Of a stretch of 64,000 nt of DNA, positions 11,777-24,115 are shown piece by piece. The notes beneath the pieces are model-generated. The model searched no databases, had not been told where the DNA came from, and saw only the letters and a list, made by a program, of their open reading frames with translations. The stretch is from Helianthus annuus (Eukaryota; Streptophyta; Magnoliopsida; Asterales; Asteraceae): NCBI RefSeq assembly GCF_002127325.2, contig NC_035437.2, positions 113,785,801-113,849,800 of the forward strand, given 5' to 3'. Both the position numbers and the translations under genes were made by a program. Numbering within the stretch: position 1 is the first letter of the stretch; each line of letters opens with the position of its first letter.

Positions 11777-12267
11777 GTAAGGCCTCCTAATCCAAGATCT
11801 CACTCAGCTAAAGCCACCAACAGGTGTGCGGAATCCACTTGAAGATTAACCACTGCAGATGAAACACTAGTATGCAAAGATTTGTGAGATAAATCAAGAA
11901 TACATTGAGTATTCTTGATGAGGAAGATGAATGACGTCACTCACACAAAGCAGCCGCCAAACAAAAACACACACAATGATTAGGGTTAGGTGCACATAAT
12001 TTCACACAGAATCGCCACCTTGTCTATTCCACATAAAGGTATAAATACAAGGCAAAACCCGGACTTTCAAGACAAACTAGAAAGCCCAGACAAACAAACT
12101 ACACAAACAAAACTCTGACCTTTGTCCTATACAAAACTCAGACAAAGGTCTATGCTAAAACTTGGACAAAGTGTCCAAGGATAAAACTAGGACTATCTTT
12201 CAATGAATGTACAATAAAGACCCTATACTATGGGAGACATGCACTTATCACCTAAAGTGCATTAACA
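11777..12267 (-). repeat. A 5' LTR (right copy)
   Basis: About 491 bp, matching 1359-1851 with roughly a dozen differences by eye. It contains TATAAATAC-like promoter sequence near 12037-12048 and the TCGGAC-like words. Adjacent to the primer site on its left. Confidence 0.85.
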
Positions 12268-12315
12268 AACTCCCCCTTGATCAGTGCATGGTCTTCATTG
12301 GTCTTGAGATCTTCA
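12268..12315 (-). other. 48 bp extension outside the A 5' LTR
   Basis: These bases repeat 1852-1899, which is the polypurine tract and the internal sequence next to the 3' LTR. They lie outside the 5' LTR, directly against H gag. Two readings: the true LTR is about 540 bp and includes this block, or plus-strand synthesis began 48 nt upstream of the normal tract and added internal sequence to one end only. On the coding strand the end starts TGAAGATC, so TG is kept. Confidence 0.7.
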
Positions 12316-13324
12316 TCCTTTCATTGGTAACATAGCATTCAAAATCTTCTCTTAAGCGAGAGTGAAACCGGAAGCAACAATCGTCCACCCAAGCTAAATT
12401 ACATGAACGATTTTCCAACATGGAAAGGTCGTTTTCATACGTACGTTTTAGCACCGAATTGTGGACGTGCTTTACTACACCGTACAATGTAGCTCTCGAA
12501 GAAGCAGGTTCCAATCCACTTACTTTGGCGGGAATGAGCGATAATGATAAGAAGGTTTATGATCTAGAGAAGAGAGCCTTTGCTATCCTTACGCAAGCAC
12601 TTCACAAGGATATTTATCATCATTTCGCGTATTGTACAAGTACAAAGAATTTGTGGGACGTCTTGGAATCTAGGGGAGAAGGAAATGCCGCAACGAGAAA
12701 GATTCATCATGATTTGTTGAAGAAGGAGTTTGAAGGATTTCTGTTCATGGAAAATGAAATATTATACGACATGGCTACTCGGTACTACCATTTGCTTAGT
12801 GAGACGTACTCATACAGGGTTACTGCTACACAACAAGAAATGGTCATGCATTTTGCTCATGCTTTAACACCTAATTGGAGTCAATTCATTGACTTTTTAA
12901 AGCATACCGGGCCGGGTGTTAGATATGCTTAGTATTCATGAATTCGTTCAAAAGCTTGAGAACAAGGATGAAGAAGAAATTCGAAAGGCAAAACGAATTC
13001 CAGTTCCCCAAAACCCCGAGATATACTTTGGAGGTATTAACACCGAAGTTAGTACCAATCAACAACCACCGAAGCTTTCAAATCGCGTTTGTGTCAAATA
13101 CAAATCCTTATGGACAACCATTTGACCCAACAGCCTATTTACCACCATCCAAGCCAGCTCAATCTTTTGGGCCCCTCACAGACCCTTATGGGCGACCATT
13201 CGATCTGAAAGCCTATCTTCCTTTTTCACAAGCTACTCCACAACAAACCCAACAACAACACTCCTCTTTTGATTCTAAAGCCTATTTTCCCTTCACACAA
13301 GCTGCTACCATTGACCTGAATTGA
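12316..13324 (+). pseudogene. H gag, 3' fragment
   Basis: Continuation of H gag after A. The main frame (12420-12932) resembles D gag throughout: TELWTCFTTPYN, DKKVYDLEKRAFAILTQALH, NLWDVLESRGEGNAATR and RYYHLLSE. A frameshift near 12925 leads to HEFVQKLENKDEEEIRKAKR and another near 13040 to a Pro/Tyr-rich repeat with NPYGQPFDPTAYLP and DPYGRPFDLKAYLP. It ends at 13322-13324. Neither zinc knuckle nor any pol is present, so H is truncated here. Confidence 0.8.
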
Positions 13325-14915
13325 ATTATGGTCTACCATTTTCTTGAATCATAATCTAAACCAATGAAATAGGTTAAAATATCACAGTTACATTTATTTT
13401 GGTTCCATAACAGTTTTGTCACTTGCTTGTGCCAACTTGAGTCTTGTGAGTTACCTTTACTTTTACTACGTATTTTAGAAGCTAATAAATACTATTATCT
13501 TTTATGAATAATGGAATAACCATAGAGGTGGTAAAATAGGGGGGGGGGGGGTTAGTACAGCCCAATGGTTCTAAGGTGTTAAAATGGTGCTTCTCATCCA
13601 AGTTAAATTGTTAAAACGATAAGTAGCTCTATTGATATATTTGTTGGTTTAGTTAGATGAACATAGGCCGCATTTGTTCATTTATGTTCGTGAATTTTTG
13701 GGAACATGTTCGTTTGTGTTCGATAGTCCATTACTGTTTATAATTTAATATTTTATTTAAATACTTCAAATTATGAAAATATTTTGTTCTTGAAGGCTTT
13801 TTTTTGTGTTAGTTTGTTTTCATTTGGGTTCATGAGTTCGTTACCTAAAATCACGAACACGTTAACAAACAAAAAAATCTGGTTCGGTAATGATCCAGAT
13901 TACATTTATTTGACAAACTGCCACAAACAAAGTCTTGTTTGTATTCATTCAATTGGTTTGCAGCCCTAATAGGTACGATTTGTGGTTAAAAAAAAATCTT
14001 TTAGAAAAAAGACGACACACTTGGTTTAGAAAAAAAAACCCTCACGCATAGTATTAAAATATTAACTCTAAAAAGAAATAAATAAAATAAAAGGTGGGAT
14101 TCTGGGCCGAGAATTATGATATTGTCAGGAGTTGGCCCACTCTTTTGTCCAAATCTGTATGGTTTGTCAAAATTTTCATTTCTATATCAGCAAAGTCAAT
14201 TCCCAGATCGACTAAGGTTAGGTGGTGTTAGGGTTCAGTGCACAGAATCGCATTTCAGGTGCAGCAGCGGCAGCCTCTCAATTGTTTTTCAATTATGTGA
14301 ATTGTCAATCCGCTTCTGCTTTATACCATTTTGTTTTTCTTTCCAAAAGTAGAAAATGGATATGGATTGATGTGCTCTCACTAGTAGAATTAATGTAGCT
14401 TTATCTTTAGATGTTTAGCAAGTAGCTTTGATCTTTTGTTTTTCAATCATGTGAATTTTCGATGGTTCAATATGCTTCTGCTTTATTTCATTTTGTTTTT
14501 CTGACCAAAATTACAAACTGCGTAACAAAATCCGAATTATCCCAAAAATTCGAATTGGTAATCTGATGTTTGGTAATTGATTCAGATGTGGATTCTAAAA
14601 AATTCATCCAAATTATCCGAAATTTAGTAAAAATTCAAATAATAAATATTAAATCGTTGCATTTTGAATGTTTTTTGTTGAGTTTGAGTTTATCTATAAA
14701 TTTGTAATACGCTTTTTGTTTACATACGATCCTTGAAATATTGAAAAAAAAGTTTAGTTTTAATTTATGCAAGAAATGTTCTTTGATTTTTAAATTTGGG
14801 TATCGGTTTAAATATTTGCATCCAACGTTCGATTTTCGGATATCTGAATTTTTCATACAGATTCGGATATTAAAATGATCTTGAACATCTCTAATAGATA
14901 GAGTCTCACTAATAG
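13325..14915. other. Unassigned AT-rich DNA between H and C1
   Basis: No gene or LTR recognised. Contents: a run of about 14 G near 13539-13552; a stretch around 13665-13895 with TTCATTTATGTTCGTG and CACGAAC words that look like a worn transposon; an imperfect direct repeat of about 75 bp (about 14283-14360 and 14432-14520) sharing TTCTGCTTTAT-CATTTTGTTTTTCT. The stretch near 14220-14280, with GTTAGGGTTCAGTGC and GCAGCAGCGGCAGCC, resembles a plant 5' exon but cannot be assigned. Confidence 0.4.
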
Positions 14916-15447
14916 TGTAAGGCCTCCTAATCCAAGATCTCACTCAGCTGAAGCAACCAACAGGTGTGCGGAATCCACCTGATGATCAACTACTGTAGAT
15001 GAAACACTAGAAAGCAAGGATTTGAGAGAGAAATCAAGAATACACTGAGTATTCTTGATGAAGATGAATGACGTCACTCACACAAAGCGCCGCGAGACAA
15101 AACACAATGATTAGGGCACAGAAATTCACACAGAAATCGTTACCTTGTCTATTCCATATTAAAGTATATATATACAAGGTGAAACCCGGACTTTCAAGAC
15201 TAACTAGAAAGCCCGGACAGACATAAAGCACAAAGCTCAGAGCTTTTGCCACAAAACTCAGACAAAAGCTAATACAAAACAAAACTCTGACTAAACAAAA
15301 ACTCTTCCAAACCTTGGACAAGTTGTCCCTAGGAACTTCTTGGGACAAATTGTCCCTAGGAACTTCTTGGGACTAAGTTTAGACACTTGTTCAATAAAGA
15401 CCCTAAATGTTGGAAGCCTTGCACTTATCACCAAAAGTGCATTAACA
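14916..15447 (-). repeat. C1 3' LTR (A-like)
   Basis: Starts TGTAAGGCCTCC and ends ATTAACA followed by AACTCCCCCTTG, exactly as in A. Similar to the A LTRs throughout but clearly diverged. A short tandem duplication of about 27 bp (TTGTCCCTAGGAACTTCTTG twice) lies at about 15326-15372. A TATATATATA stretch near 15165 is a possible minus-strand promoter. Confidence 0.75.
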
Positions 15448-15825
15448 AACTCCCCCTTGATCAATGCAGGTCTTCATGTGGTCTTGAATTCTTCGTTATG
15501 GTTGACTTTAACTTGGACTTCTGCTTTGGTTGATCAGAACTGATAAGCGACAGTTACCCGGCAGGAACTGCACTTACAGTCTCCCCCTTAACTGTTGCAT
15601 CAGTTCTGTGTGGCATCGATAATCTTCAATCACCGGATACTGCACTTAGAGACTCCCCTTTAACTGAAGATATCATGTCAGCTTTCAACTTTGGCTGAGA
15701 CTTGATCTTTTAGGTAGAGCACAGCGATCTTCAACCCTTCTAATTAAAGACTTGCTGACGATCACTTAAGGCCGCTTTGAGAACCCCGAAGAATCCAACA
15801 TCAAACACTGTAGATCCTCCCCCTC
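15448..15825 (-). other. C1 internal, 3' side (left of B)
   Basis: Non-coding sequence next to the polypurine tract. Several CTCCCC(C)TTAAC words (coding strand GGGGGAG-like) at about 15585, 15650 and 15816 repeat the purine-tract theme. No frame recognised. It continues at 32141 after B. Confidence 0.5.
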
Positions 15826-18800
15826 TGTCACACCCCGATTTCCACGTGTCTCACCGGTGGGCCCGGTGGGGGATTACCGTGACGATGTTGGCAACAATAT
15901 AGTCAAACCACACAATTATATAATGCACAGCGGAAGCATAATTTAAATATATAATTTCAACCTCTGATTGTAATATCAAAATGTATTACAGAAGTTGAAT
16001 ATCCACAGTGGATCGTAAATACAGATAAAGTATTGTTCCATCAGATACTGCAATCAAGCTTGCGAGGCTTATCCCGACGCTAGGGAGCTAATACCAGCCA
16101 ATTACGTTTAGGTACCTGCACTTAATCTTTTTGGGGAAAATACGTCAGTTTACACTGGTAAATACATTCAACTGACACATTTGAAAATATTTATTAAAAT
16201 TGATTTGAATGCACAAGGCACAAACTCTTTTATAACTTGGGAAAATTCATAATGATCTTGTGAACGTTTTACATGTTCTTTTATGCGTTCAGTAGCCCGG
16301 GTCGTGCCGGGTTAAAGATTTATAGACACACCACGTTTGCGTAAAACCGTAGTACAAAAACCAACGGCTACGTCTTTTAGTTTTAATGTCGACACTTTAT
16401 ACCGGGTGTACGCCTACACCGGGATGTCGATGGTCGTGGCCATTTCGTAAAATGATGCCAAGGATATCCGGGACAACGGTCATTAAACCCCCCAAAGGCT
16501 TATAAGCAACAAAACTGTTTAAATGAGCCGATCATATTTAATCAATTAACCACCTAAGCGATGGAATTATATAATGCTCAATCAAGCGGTATTAATATAC
16601 CGTAACCCAAGCCCATATAGGGGAAATAAGTTAAAGTATTTACCTTTGCAAGTATTAATCCTTAATTTAGATCAAGTCACCGATAGCTTTTACTGGGGCT
16701 CCTAATCTGGAACGAAGGTTTTAATTAACCTCTTAGAATCCTAACGGTCCTTGTATTAGCCGTAGCTTAAACCGGTTGATTCCGATATATAGATATGGTT
16801 AATTCGCACGAAAAGGCGAAAACCGAGAATGGAGTATGATTTGGACCCAACAAGTTCAGAGACTCGTTTTATATGGTTTATAGTTCATACTCTGGATTTT
16901 GGGGTTCAAATAATATAATTTGACCCATATCGGCTATTGCACGAAAACTAGTTCCATGAGCCGTACCGTGTGCGCAAATAGGCGAAACGGTTAACCATAA
17001 GAGTCGTACGCTCATTTCCTAAGTCAATATGCCTTAAAAGTATTTTGGTATTAGTAGGATACCTTCCGTGACGCCCGTAACGAGTTTAAGTTGGTAATAT
17101 GCCCCGTAGGGGCTTTTCGGTCATTTTAAAGACTTTAAAAAGGCTTTTCGAGTTCTACAGGAAATCTGAGTTTCCCGAACAGCTTATAAAGCTTAAAATA
17201 CTTTATTTATTATTTAAAATCAGTGGCAATTGGAATCGGGTCAAAAGACCTTGTAGAACTCCCGTTTTGGCCAAAAAGGGCATATTCGGTATTTACCGAA
17301 CCGTAGCCATAACCGCAGGTTATGAGCAAGGTAAAAATTATTAAAAATCTTTAAAATTCCCAAAATATTATTTTACCACAGTGGGTAAAAGTTTTGGTGA
17401 CGAAAACTTGGGTTAGATGAGCGTTATGCTAATTGCGCCGTTTATTTACAAAACTTTCTTAAAAGTGCGCCTTTTAGCATAACTCTCATTCTAGACCTCG
17501 GATTGACGTGAAACTTTAGGGACATGCTTATAATTTAACAAGCAAGGTCTTGGTCCGTTCACGTGTCCGAAATACTTGTTTTAATTTTAAAAGGCCGTTA
17601 CGGTCAACTTTTAGGCGAATGACGGAAATGCGCTAAAGACTCGGATAACTCATGGACCGACCACAGAGGCTTATACCAACATGTGACCTGGTCCTAAGAG
17701 AGTCCTAAGGTATAATCATACCTCACTAAAACGGGTCAGAACTGAAGTCAAAGCAAAAGTCAAACTTTTGCGACATTCGGCTCCGAACCGGTTCTATATA
17801 GTAAATGATCGATTCAAACGAGCGCAAACAGGTTTATATCCTTATTATCATGTTTTATGATTGTCAAAACAGGTTCCATAACATATACATTACAGATTAT
17901 GCTTAAATCGCCAAAATAGCTTTCTGTTGACTTTTTAACCGCACGTTTGACTCGATAATTGACATAGTTAGAGTGGTGATCAGGGGGAACCATTTTAGAG
18001 GTTTAATACCCACATAAATACCAACTCATAACCATTTTTGATTCGTCATAAGACTGAACCATTTGCAAGATATTGCAATAACAACCGTTAGTTACGACGG
18101 TTGCGTTTATGAGCTATAACTATGGAAATGCAAGACCAAATTGATTGTGAACGACTTACAGAAGTGTGTTCTTGTTTATGGAGCAGAAGAGAATGCTTGG
18201 GAGCACTTAGAATGATCAGAGAGGTGAGTTTGAGTGTGATGAATGTTGTGAGCACAATGGTGCTATTTATAGCCAAGAACAAGGCCTAAAATCATTACAC
18301 AACATGCTACTACTGATCATGATGATGGGTAGGTGTCCCCTGAGTAATATGGGTCAATTGTAGAGTGCCCATGCCTCATTGATTGAGGTTTGATCGTTCA
18401 AAAGCTCCAAAAGCCAAGTAGTTACACAATTCATCTGGGCACTTTACGCGGCCCGCATAGGAGTTCCCATGCTTTTTAATGCGGGTCGCCTAAAGGTTAA
18501 GAATTCAGGCGAGTTAGTGAGGAGGCTCGCGGCCCGCCTCGACTTATGTCTAAACCTTACGCGGGTCGCGTGAGGTTATATTTTCTGAATTTTTCAAATC
18601 TTTTATAATGATTACAGAATCGGGCCATTAATAACGAAATCTTTCGTAATGATTCACCTGACCTTTCGGTTTTGAAGGGGTAACTTTGCGGTTTGGCCCT
18701 CGGTTATTTACCGATAGGGGCCTCGTGTTAATTACCCGCATTATTAAGTCCCCGGTTTATTTATTAATTATATTGGAAAGCCTTAACTTTCACTGTTGAC

Positions 18801-19216
18801 GCTTTTAACCCTTCTTCTGCGAATTCGATCGTAACTTCCTCGTTTCATATCGAAACTTCGCGAAATTCATATATATTATTTTAGTGAGGGTATAATACCG
18901 TTACAAAGTCTTGGGAACGTTTAAGGGTCACTCAGAGGTATTATTAAACATGTTGACACAGTTAACCCCTGTAGTTTGTAATCTCTCACTTTCTTCCGCG
19001 TTTTGTTTTTGTACGATCTATAATTTACTCGTTTGAAGGTTTAAGCATTATTTAGGGATACTATACAGTATATTTACCTTTGTTGACATTTATAACCCTC
19101 GAATTTATATACTTTCAAGGTTTGTCAAAATTAGTCCTTTATTTATTATAGATGCCACGTGTAAACAAATGACACATGTTAACACATCGTTGGACACAAA
19201 AATTCGAGGTGTTACA
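15826..19216 (-). repeat. B 3' LTR (left copy)
   Basis: 3391 bp from TGTCACACCCCG to GGTGTTACA. Matches 28741-32135 almost base for base. The polypurine tract follows as TCCTCACCCCCTTA on the plus strand (19217-19230). A short GC-rich palindromic patch (GCGGCCCGC, CGCGGGTCGCG) lies near 18440-18570. No reading frame of note. Confidence 0.95.
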
Positions 19217-19252
19217 TCCTCACCCCCTTAAAAATAAATCTCGACCCGAGAT

Positions 19253-20554
19253 TTACTCAAATAAATAGGGGTATTTTTCTTTCATTGTAGCTTCGACTTC
19301 CCACTTATATTCAGGACCTCTACGAGCATCCCATTTGACTTTTACGATCGGTACGTGCTTTCTGCGAAGCTTCTTCACCTGTCGATCTTCAATCGACAAA
19401 GGTTTTTCTATGAACTTTAAGCTCTCATCTATATGCACATCTGTGTGTGGAATCACCAACGACTCGTCGGCGAAGCACTTTTTGAGATTGCAGATGTGGA
19501 ACACATTGTGAATTCCATTGAGCTCTTCAGGCAAGTTCAGTTTATAGGCAACTGATCCGACTCGTTCAATGACCTCAAAAGGTCCTATGTATCTCGGACT
19601 CAGTTTGCCCTTCTTGCCGAAACGCATCACCCCCTTCCAGGGCGATACCTTAAGTAATACCTTTTCACCCACTTCGAAGTGAAAATCCTTACGCTTTGGA
19701 TCAGCGTAGCTCTTCTGCCTATCGCGGGCAGCCTTGAGACGTTCCCGGATCTGGACAATCTTGTCCGTCGTCTGGAAAACAATCTCTGGTCCCGATAACT
19801 GGACCTCTCCTACTTCCGCCCAACAAACAGGCGATCTGCATTTCCTACCATATAATGCCTCAAAAGGCGCAGCCTTTATGCTGGTGTGGTAGCTATTATT
19901 GTAGGAGAATTCGATCAGGGGTAGGTTCTTATCCCAGTTACCACCTAGATCGATCGCACATGCACGAAGCATGTCTTCTAGCGTTTGGATAGTACGCTCA
20001 CTTTGACCGTCCGTCTGTGGATGGTAAGCCGTACTAAAGTTTAAACGCGTGCCCAAAGATTGCTGGAAACTCTTCCAGAAGTGAGATGTGTATCTAGTAT
20101 CCCTGTCGGAGATAATAGACACCGGTATGCCGTGTAAGGCTACAATCTTATCAACATAAAGTTGGGCTAACATATCGGAGCTATACGTCTCCTTGATGGG
20201 TAGAAAATGAGCTGATTTAGTCAGCCTATCAACTATGACCCATATTGTATCGTTTCCTTTCCTGGTCTTGGGTAACTTGGTTATGAAGTCCATAGTTACG
20301 CATTCCCACTTCCACTCGGGAAGTTCAGGCTGTTGTAGCAAGCCAGACGGCTTTTGGTGCTCGGCTTTGACTTGAGCACAAGTCAAGCACTTTGCTACAT
20401 GGGCGGCTACAGACTTTTTCAAGCCTATCCACCAATAATTTGCCTTTAAGTCTTGGTACATCTTATCAGCACCAGGATGGACTGAGTATTTAGAACTATG
20501 GGCTTCCTGGAGAACAACATCTCGTAGTCCCCCATAAATCGGAACCCATATACG
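19253..20554 (-). CDS. B integrase with chromodomain-like C-terminus
   Basis: In frame with the RT part upstream and separated from it by one TGA (20555-20557). Seen in order: end of the zinc region (CLTCAQVK), catalytic core ([43 protein letters not shown]), the GPF-type domain ([19 protein letters not shown]) and a tail [19 protein letters not shown] ending YPYLFE. The tail resembles chromovirus chromodomains, which guide insertion toward modified histones in known families. No break inside this part. The upstream stop would truncate the polyprotein before integrase. Confidence 0.92.
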   Translation of the reverse strand, partial: RIWVPIYGGLRDVVLQEAHSSKYSVHPGADKMYQDLKANYWWIGLKKSVAAHVAKCLTCAQVKAEHQKPSGLLQQPELPEWKWECVTMDFITKLPKTRKGNDTIWVIVDRLTKSAHFLPIKETYSSDMLAQLYVDKIVALHGIPVSIISDRDTRYTSHFWKSFQQSLGTRLNFSTAYHPQTDGQSERTIQTLEDMLRACAIDLGGNWDKNLPLIEFSYNNSYHTSIKAAPFEALYGRKCRSPVCWAEVGEVQLSGPEIVFQTTDKIVQIRERLKAARDRQKSYADPKRKDFHFEVGEKVLLKVSPWKGVMRFGKKGKLSPRYIGPFEVIERVGSVAYKLNLPEELNGIHNVFHICNLKKCFADESLVIPHTDVHIDESLKFIEKPLSIEDRQVKKLRRKHVPIVKVKWDARRGPEYKWEVEATMKEKYPYLFE

Positions 20555-23257
20555 TCAATTCAGCCTAAGAATTCCATCCTTGCTAAGAGTCAACTGCTCC
20601 TCAGTTACTCGCAGCTTTTCATTAGGATAATTAGCTTCCAACACAGCTTCACGCTGATTATTTTTAACTTCAATGCTCTTGGCATTGATCCGAATGGGTT
20701 TTACCCTTTCTTTTCTGCTCAATGCATCGGCGACTACATTCGCCTTGCCGGGATGGTACCTGATTTCGCAGTCATAATCATTCAGGGTTTCCATCCAATG
20801 GCGTTGTCTCATGTTCAACTCCTTCTGGTTGAACAGGTGCTGGAGGCTTTTGTGATCAGAATAAATCACAAATTTAATGCCATAAAGGTAATGCCTCCAC
20901 AACTTAAGTGCAAATACAACGGCACCCAACTCCAAGTCATGGGTGGTGTAATTCTTTTCATGCACCTTTAATTGCCTTGAAGCATAGGCAATCACCTTGC
21001 CCTTCTGCATAAGCACACACCCCATGCCCGTGTGTGATGCATCGCAGTAAACTACGAATTCATCTGTACCCTCAGGTAAGGTCAACACAGGTGCGTTGCT
21101 TAGCTTCTGCTTCAGTATTTCAAAGGACTCTTGCTGCTTCGGACCCCAAATGTACTTTTCTTTCTTCTTTGTCAAGGAAGTCAAGGGCGCAGCAATCCTT
21201 GAAAAATTCTCAATTAATCTCCGGTAATATCCTGCTAATCCCAGGAAACTACGGATTTCGGTAGGCGTCCTTGGCTCTTGCCAGTTCATGACTGCCTCTA
21301 CCTTAGCGGGATCCACTTGGATACCACGCTCACTCACAACGTGTCCTAAAAACTGAACCTCTCTTAGCCAGAATTCACACTTCGAGAATTTGGCGTAGAG
21401 TTTCTCACGCTGTAGTAATTCGAGAATGCAACGGAGGTGCTTCTCGTGGTCAGCTTGGTTCTTGGAATAGATAAGGATATCGTCAATGAAGACTATGACG
21501 AATTTGTCCAAGTACGGCTTGCAAACGCGGTTCATGAGATCCATGAACGCAGCCGGTGCATTTGTGAGCCCAAAAGGCATCACTAGGAACTCGTAATGAC
21601 CATAGCGAGTCCTAAATGCAGTCTTGTGTACATCTTCATTTCTGACCCTTAGTTGATGATAACCCGACCTTAAGTCGATCTTGGAAAAGTAGCTTGCTCC
21701 TTGCAGCTGGTCGAACAGATCATCGATTCTTGGTAAAGGATATCTATTCTTTATGGTAACTTTATTCAGTTCTCTATAGTCGATGCACAACCGCATCGAT
21801 CCGTCCTTCTTCTTTACAAACAGGACAGGAGCTCCCCAGGGAGATGAACTAGGTCTGATAAAACCTTTCGCCAGCAGTTCATCCAACTGGGTCCTTAGTT
21901 CTTTCATTTCCGTTGGCGCTAATCTGTAAGGTGCTCTTGCTATCGGAGCTGCTCCAGGAATGATGTCAATTCTGAACTCCACTTGTCTATCTGGTGGCAA
22001 ACCAGGTAGTTCTTCAGGAAAAACCTCGGGGTATTCAGAAATGACAGGAAGATCCTCGATCTTCGGCTTTGGTTCTTCTATTATCACCTGAGCCATGTAA
22101 ATTACACAGCCTCTGTTCAAACACCTTGAAGCTTTCAGCATAGATACGTCTTCGGGCAATTCGTAATGCGTATCCCCTCGAATGGTAAAAGATTCACCAC
22201 CCGGAGTCTTTAAAACTATTTGCCGCTTGCCGCAAATGATTTGGGCCTGGTTATGGGATAACCAGTCCATGCCTAGCACGATGTCAAAACCCGCAAGTTT
22301 GAAAGGAAGTAGAGATAAAGGAAAAGAATGGTTCCTAATGGATATTTCACATCCTTCTAGAATAGTAGAGACGGTTTCTATCGTGCCGTCTGCTAACTCT
22401 ACTTCGTATTTCACGTCAAGGGTTTTGATTGGCATATTTAGTAGTTGGCAAAATTTCTGGTCTACAAAGGACTTGTCAGCGCCAGAATCGAACAATACTC
22501 TTGCAAATATATCATTTACGAGAAAAGTCGCTGTAAGCACATTGTCGTCCTTGACCGCTTCCTTTGCATCCAAGCGAAAAACTCTCGCGTTTGTCTTCTT
22601 AGTCTCTTCTGCCTTCTTGGCGTTCTTTGGGCAATTACTCTTTATGTGCCCCTTTTCATTACAATTATAGCAGGTTGCATCCTTTATCTTTTTGCACTCC
22701 ACTGTCTTGTGATCCTTGGACTTGCATAGCCCACAGGGTGGAGTCCTTTGTTGCGACTGCGAACCAGACGCAAACCTACACTTCCCGGAGTGAAGTTTCT
22801 TGCAGACCTTGCAGTGGGGTCTTCCATCAGCTTGCCCCTCCTTCTTTGCCTCCGACCCTCTCTTGCCTTCACCGTTTCCACGGTGCTTTTTCCCAGACTT
22901 TCGTGAGGTATCATCCTCACGTTTTCGCTTTTCAGCCTCCTTGCTCCTTTGTGCCCTCAGACGGACAGCATCAAGTGTAAGAGACAAGGAGAGGTCAGTA
23001 ACTGACCTGAAGGTCGTCGGCCTAGAGGCCTTCACACTGGCCTTGATCGCCGGTTCTAAGCCCCCAATGAATCGGGCAATTCTTCGTGGTTCTGGTGTCA
23101 CAAGATATGGCACCAGGCGTGACATAGTGTTAAAGCTTGTCAGATAAGCTTGACAATCCAGGTTTGTCATCACTAGTGAGACAAAATCAGCCTCAATCTT
23201 CTCAACCTCGTGCTGAGGGCAGTAGTTTTCTTTTATGAGGGTAATAAACTCCCCCAT
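20555..23257 (-). CDS. B gag C-terminus, protease, RT and RNase H (copy 1)
   Basis: A 900-codon open frame. Order: gag C-terminal part with CCHC knuckle [14 protein letters not shown] (about residues 192-205); protease [14 protein letters not shown] with [52 protein letters not shown] and [11 protein letters not shown]; RNase H with [36 protein letters not shown] and ADALSRK. It ends at a TGA that replaces a sense codon before the integrase zinc region. The N-terminus of gag is in another frame (23233-23775) because of a C run one base shorter here than in the second copy. Confidence 0.93.
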   Translation of the reverse strand: MGEFITLIKENYCPQHEVEKIEADFVSLVMTNLDCQAYLTSFNTMSRLVPYLVTPEPRRIARFIGGLEPAIKASVKASRPTTFRSVTDLSLSLTLDAVRLRAQRSKEAEKRKREDDTSRKSGKKHRGNGEGKRGSEAKKEGQADGRPHCKVCKKLHSGKCRFASGSQSQQRTPPCGLCKSKDHKTVECKKIKDATCYNCNEKGHIKSNCPKNAKKAEETKKTNARVFRLDAKEAVKDDNVLTATFLVNDIFARVLFDSGADKSFVDQKFCQLLNMPIKTLDVKYEVELADGTIETVSTILEGCEISIRNHSFPLSLLPFKLAGFDIVLGMDWLSHNQAQIICGKRQIVLKTPGGESFTIRGDTHYELPEDVSMLKASRCLNRGCVIYMAQVIIEEPKPKIEDLPVISEYPEVFPEELPGLPPDRQVEFRIDIIPGAAPIARAPYRLAPTEMKELRTQLDELLAKGFIRPSSSPWGAPVLFVKKKDGSMRLCIDYRELNKVTIKNRYPLPRIDDLFDQLQGASYFSKIDLRSGYHQLRVRNEDVHKTAFRTRYGHYEFLVMPFGLTNAPAAFMDLMNRVCKPYLDKFVIVFIDDILIYSKNQADHEKHLRCILELLQREKLYAKFSKCEFWLREVQFLGHVVSERGIQVDPAKVEAVMNWQEPRTPTEIRSFLGLAGYYRRLIENFSRIAAPLTSLTKKKEKYIWGPKQQESFEILKQKLSNAPVLTLPEGTDEFVVYCDASHTGMGCVLMQKGKVIAYASRQLKVHEKNYTTHDLELGAVVFALKLWRHYLYGIKFVIYSDHKSLQHLFNQKELNMRQRHWMETLNDYDCEIRYHPGKANVVADALSRKERVKPIRINAKSIEVKNNQREAVLEANYPNEKLRVTEEQLTLSKDGILRLN

Positions 23258-23775
23258 GACATTTTGTACAAGGCAGACTTACCTGAAGCCTGCACCAGAG
23301 CTCTCCACCATGCCAGGGCCTCGCCCTTGAATGACTGGGACACAAACTTAACCACGTCCCTCTCAGCGCACCCGCTGATGTCCACTATCGTGTCCATCTC
23401 GTCTAGCCAGGTGATACAGTCAACCGCACCTTTCTCCCCTGTAAATTCACGGGGCTTACATGATACAAAGTATTTGTAGGTGCAACCCTTAGCACTTGAC
23501 GCATCAGTATATTCTCTATCGCGATGAACGCTGTGCTCAGTAGACGAATGCTTGTCGTCATCTTTCTTGGGTTCAGAGGGTGGTTTGGAGTGTGTCTTTG
23601 GTTTAGAGGGTGGTTTTGACACAGATCTGCCTTGAGACTCAGTATGTTGACGATCAATAGCTGCTTGGACAGCATTGTTGATCAGAGCCTTTAGCTGTGC
23701 GCCTGTCAAATGTACTGACGCATTGTCATAGTCATCTTCATTCGTGTGGCTGTTCTCTCCAGTGGGATCCGCCAT
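23233..23775 (-). pseudogene. B gag N-terminus (copy 1, frameshifted)
   Basis: Starts MADPTGENSHTNEDDYDN and continues through a Lys/Pro/Ser-rich linker to EFTGEKGAVDCITWLDEMD and GEALAWWRALVQ, typical of the Gypsy gag capsid (retrotransposon gag family). The frame breaks near 23255, where five C are present and the other copy has six. Otherwise identical to 26189-25640 as far as I can read. Confidence 0.85.
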
Positions 23776-24102
23776 TGTAACTTGAATCTGTTACAGAAGA
23801 TAACAAAATTTTAATTTAGGAGATTATTATGTGATTGTCTTTTATGACAATTTGTCAACCATGGTACAGAGACCATATTCGGTTAACTTATTATCTCATT
23901 ACATTAAATATTAGGATTTGAATATATCCTATTTTAAACCATATAAATAGTATTGGCGCATAAAGCCTAATCACGATGATGTTTTATAATGTTAGCCGAG
24001 ATTTCAGAGAATCAAAGGCATAGAGAGTTGAACCGTAGTTCTTTTATCTCTTTCTGACAGAGAGTCATAGACTACCACTGCCTTTTGTCTTATAAGACAT
24101 AT

Positions 24103-24115
24103 NNNNNNNNNNNNN
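24103..24115. other. Assembly gap of 13 N
   Basis: Thirteen N. The sequence to its left ends upstream of gag, and the sequence to its right restarts inside RT, 2.4 kb back along the same element. See the findings for the assembly interpretation. Confidence 0.98.

Larger units (their letters stand above)
1359..12315 (-). mobile_element. Element A: Copia retrotransposon with extra 3' ORF
   Basis: A minus-strand LTR element of about 11 kb inserted into H gag. Reading right to left: 5' LTR, initiator-Met primer site, TCGGAC-rich leader, gag part 1, gag part 2, protease-integrase-RT, an extra reading frame, polypurine tract, 3' LTR. The integrase-before-RT order makes it Copia. RNase H is absent. 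The two LTRs differ at roughly a dozen sites over about 490 bp, so it is clearly older than B. No 5 bp target duplication is visible: AAAAT on the left, TCCTT on the right. The right end carries 48 bp beyond the canonical LTR. Confidence 0.85.

Noticed and set aside
17099..17344. 81-codon frame in both B LTRs (also 30015-30260)
   Set aside because: Its conservation follows from LTR identity; it is short, without motifs, and antisense to the element.
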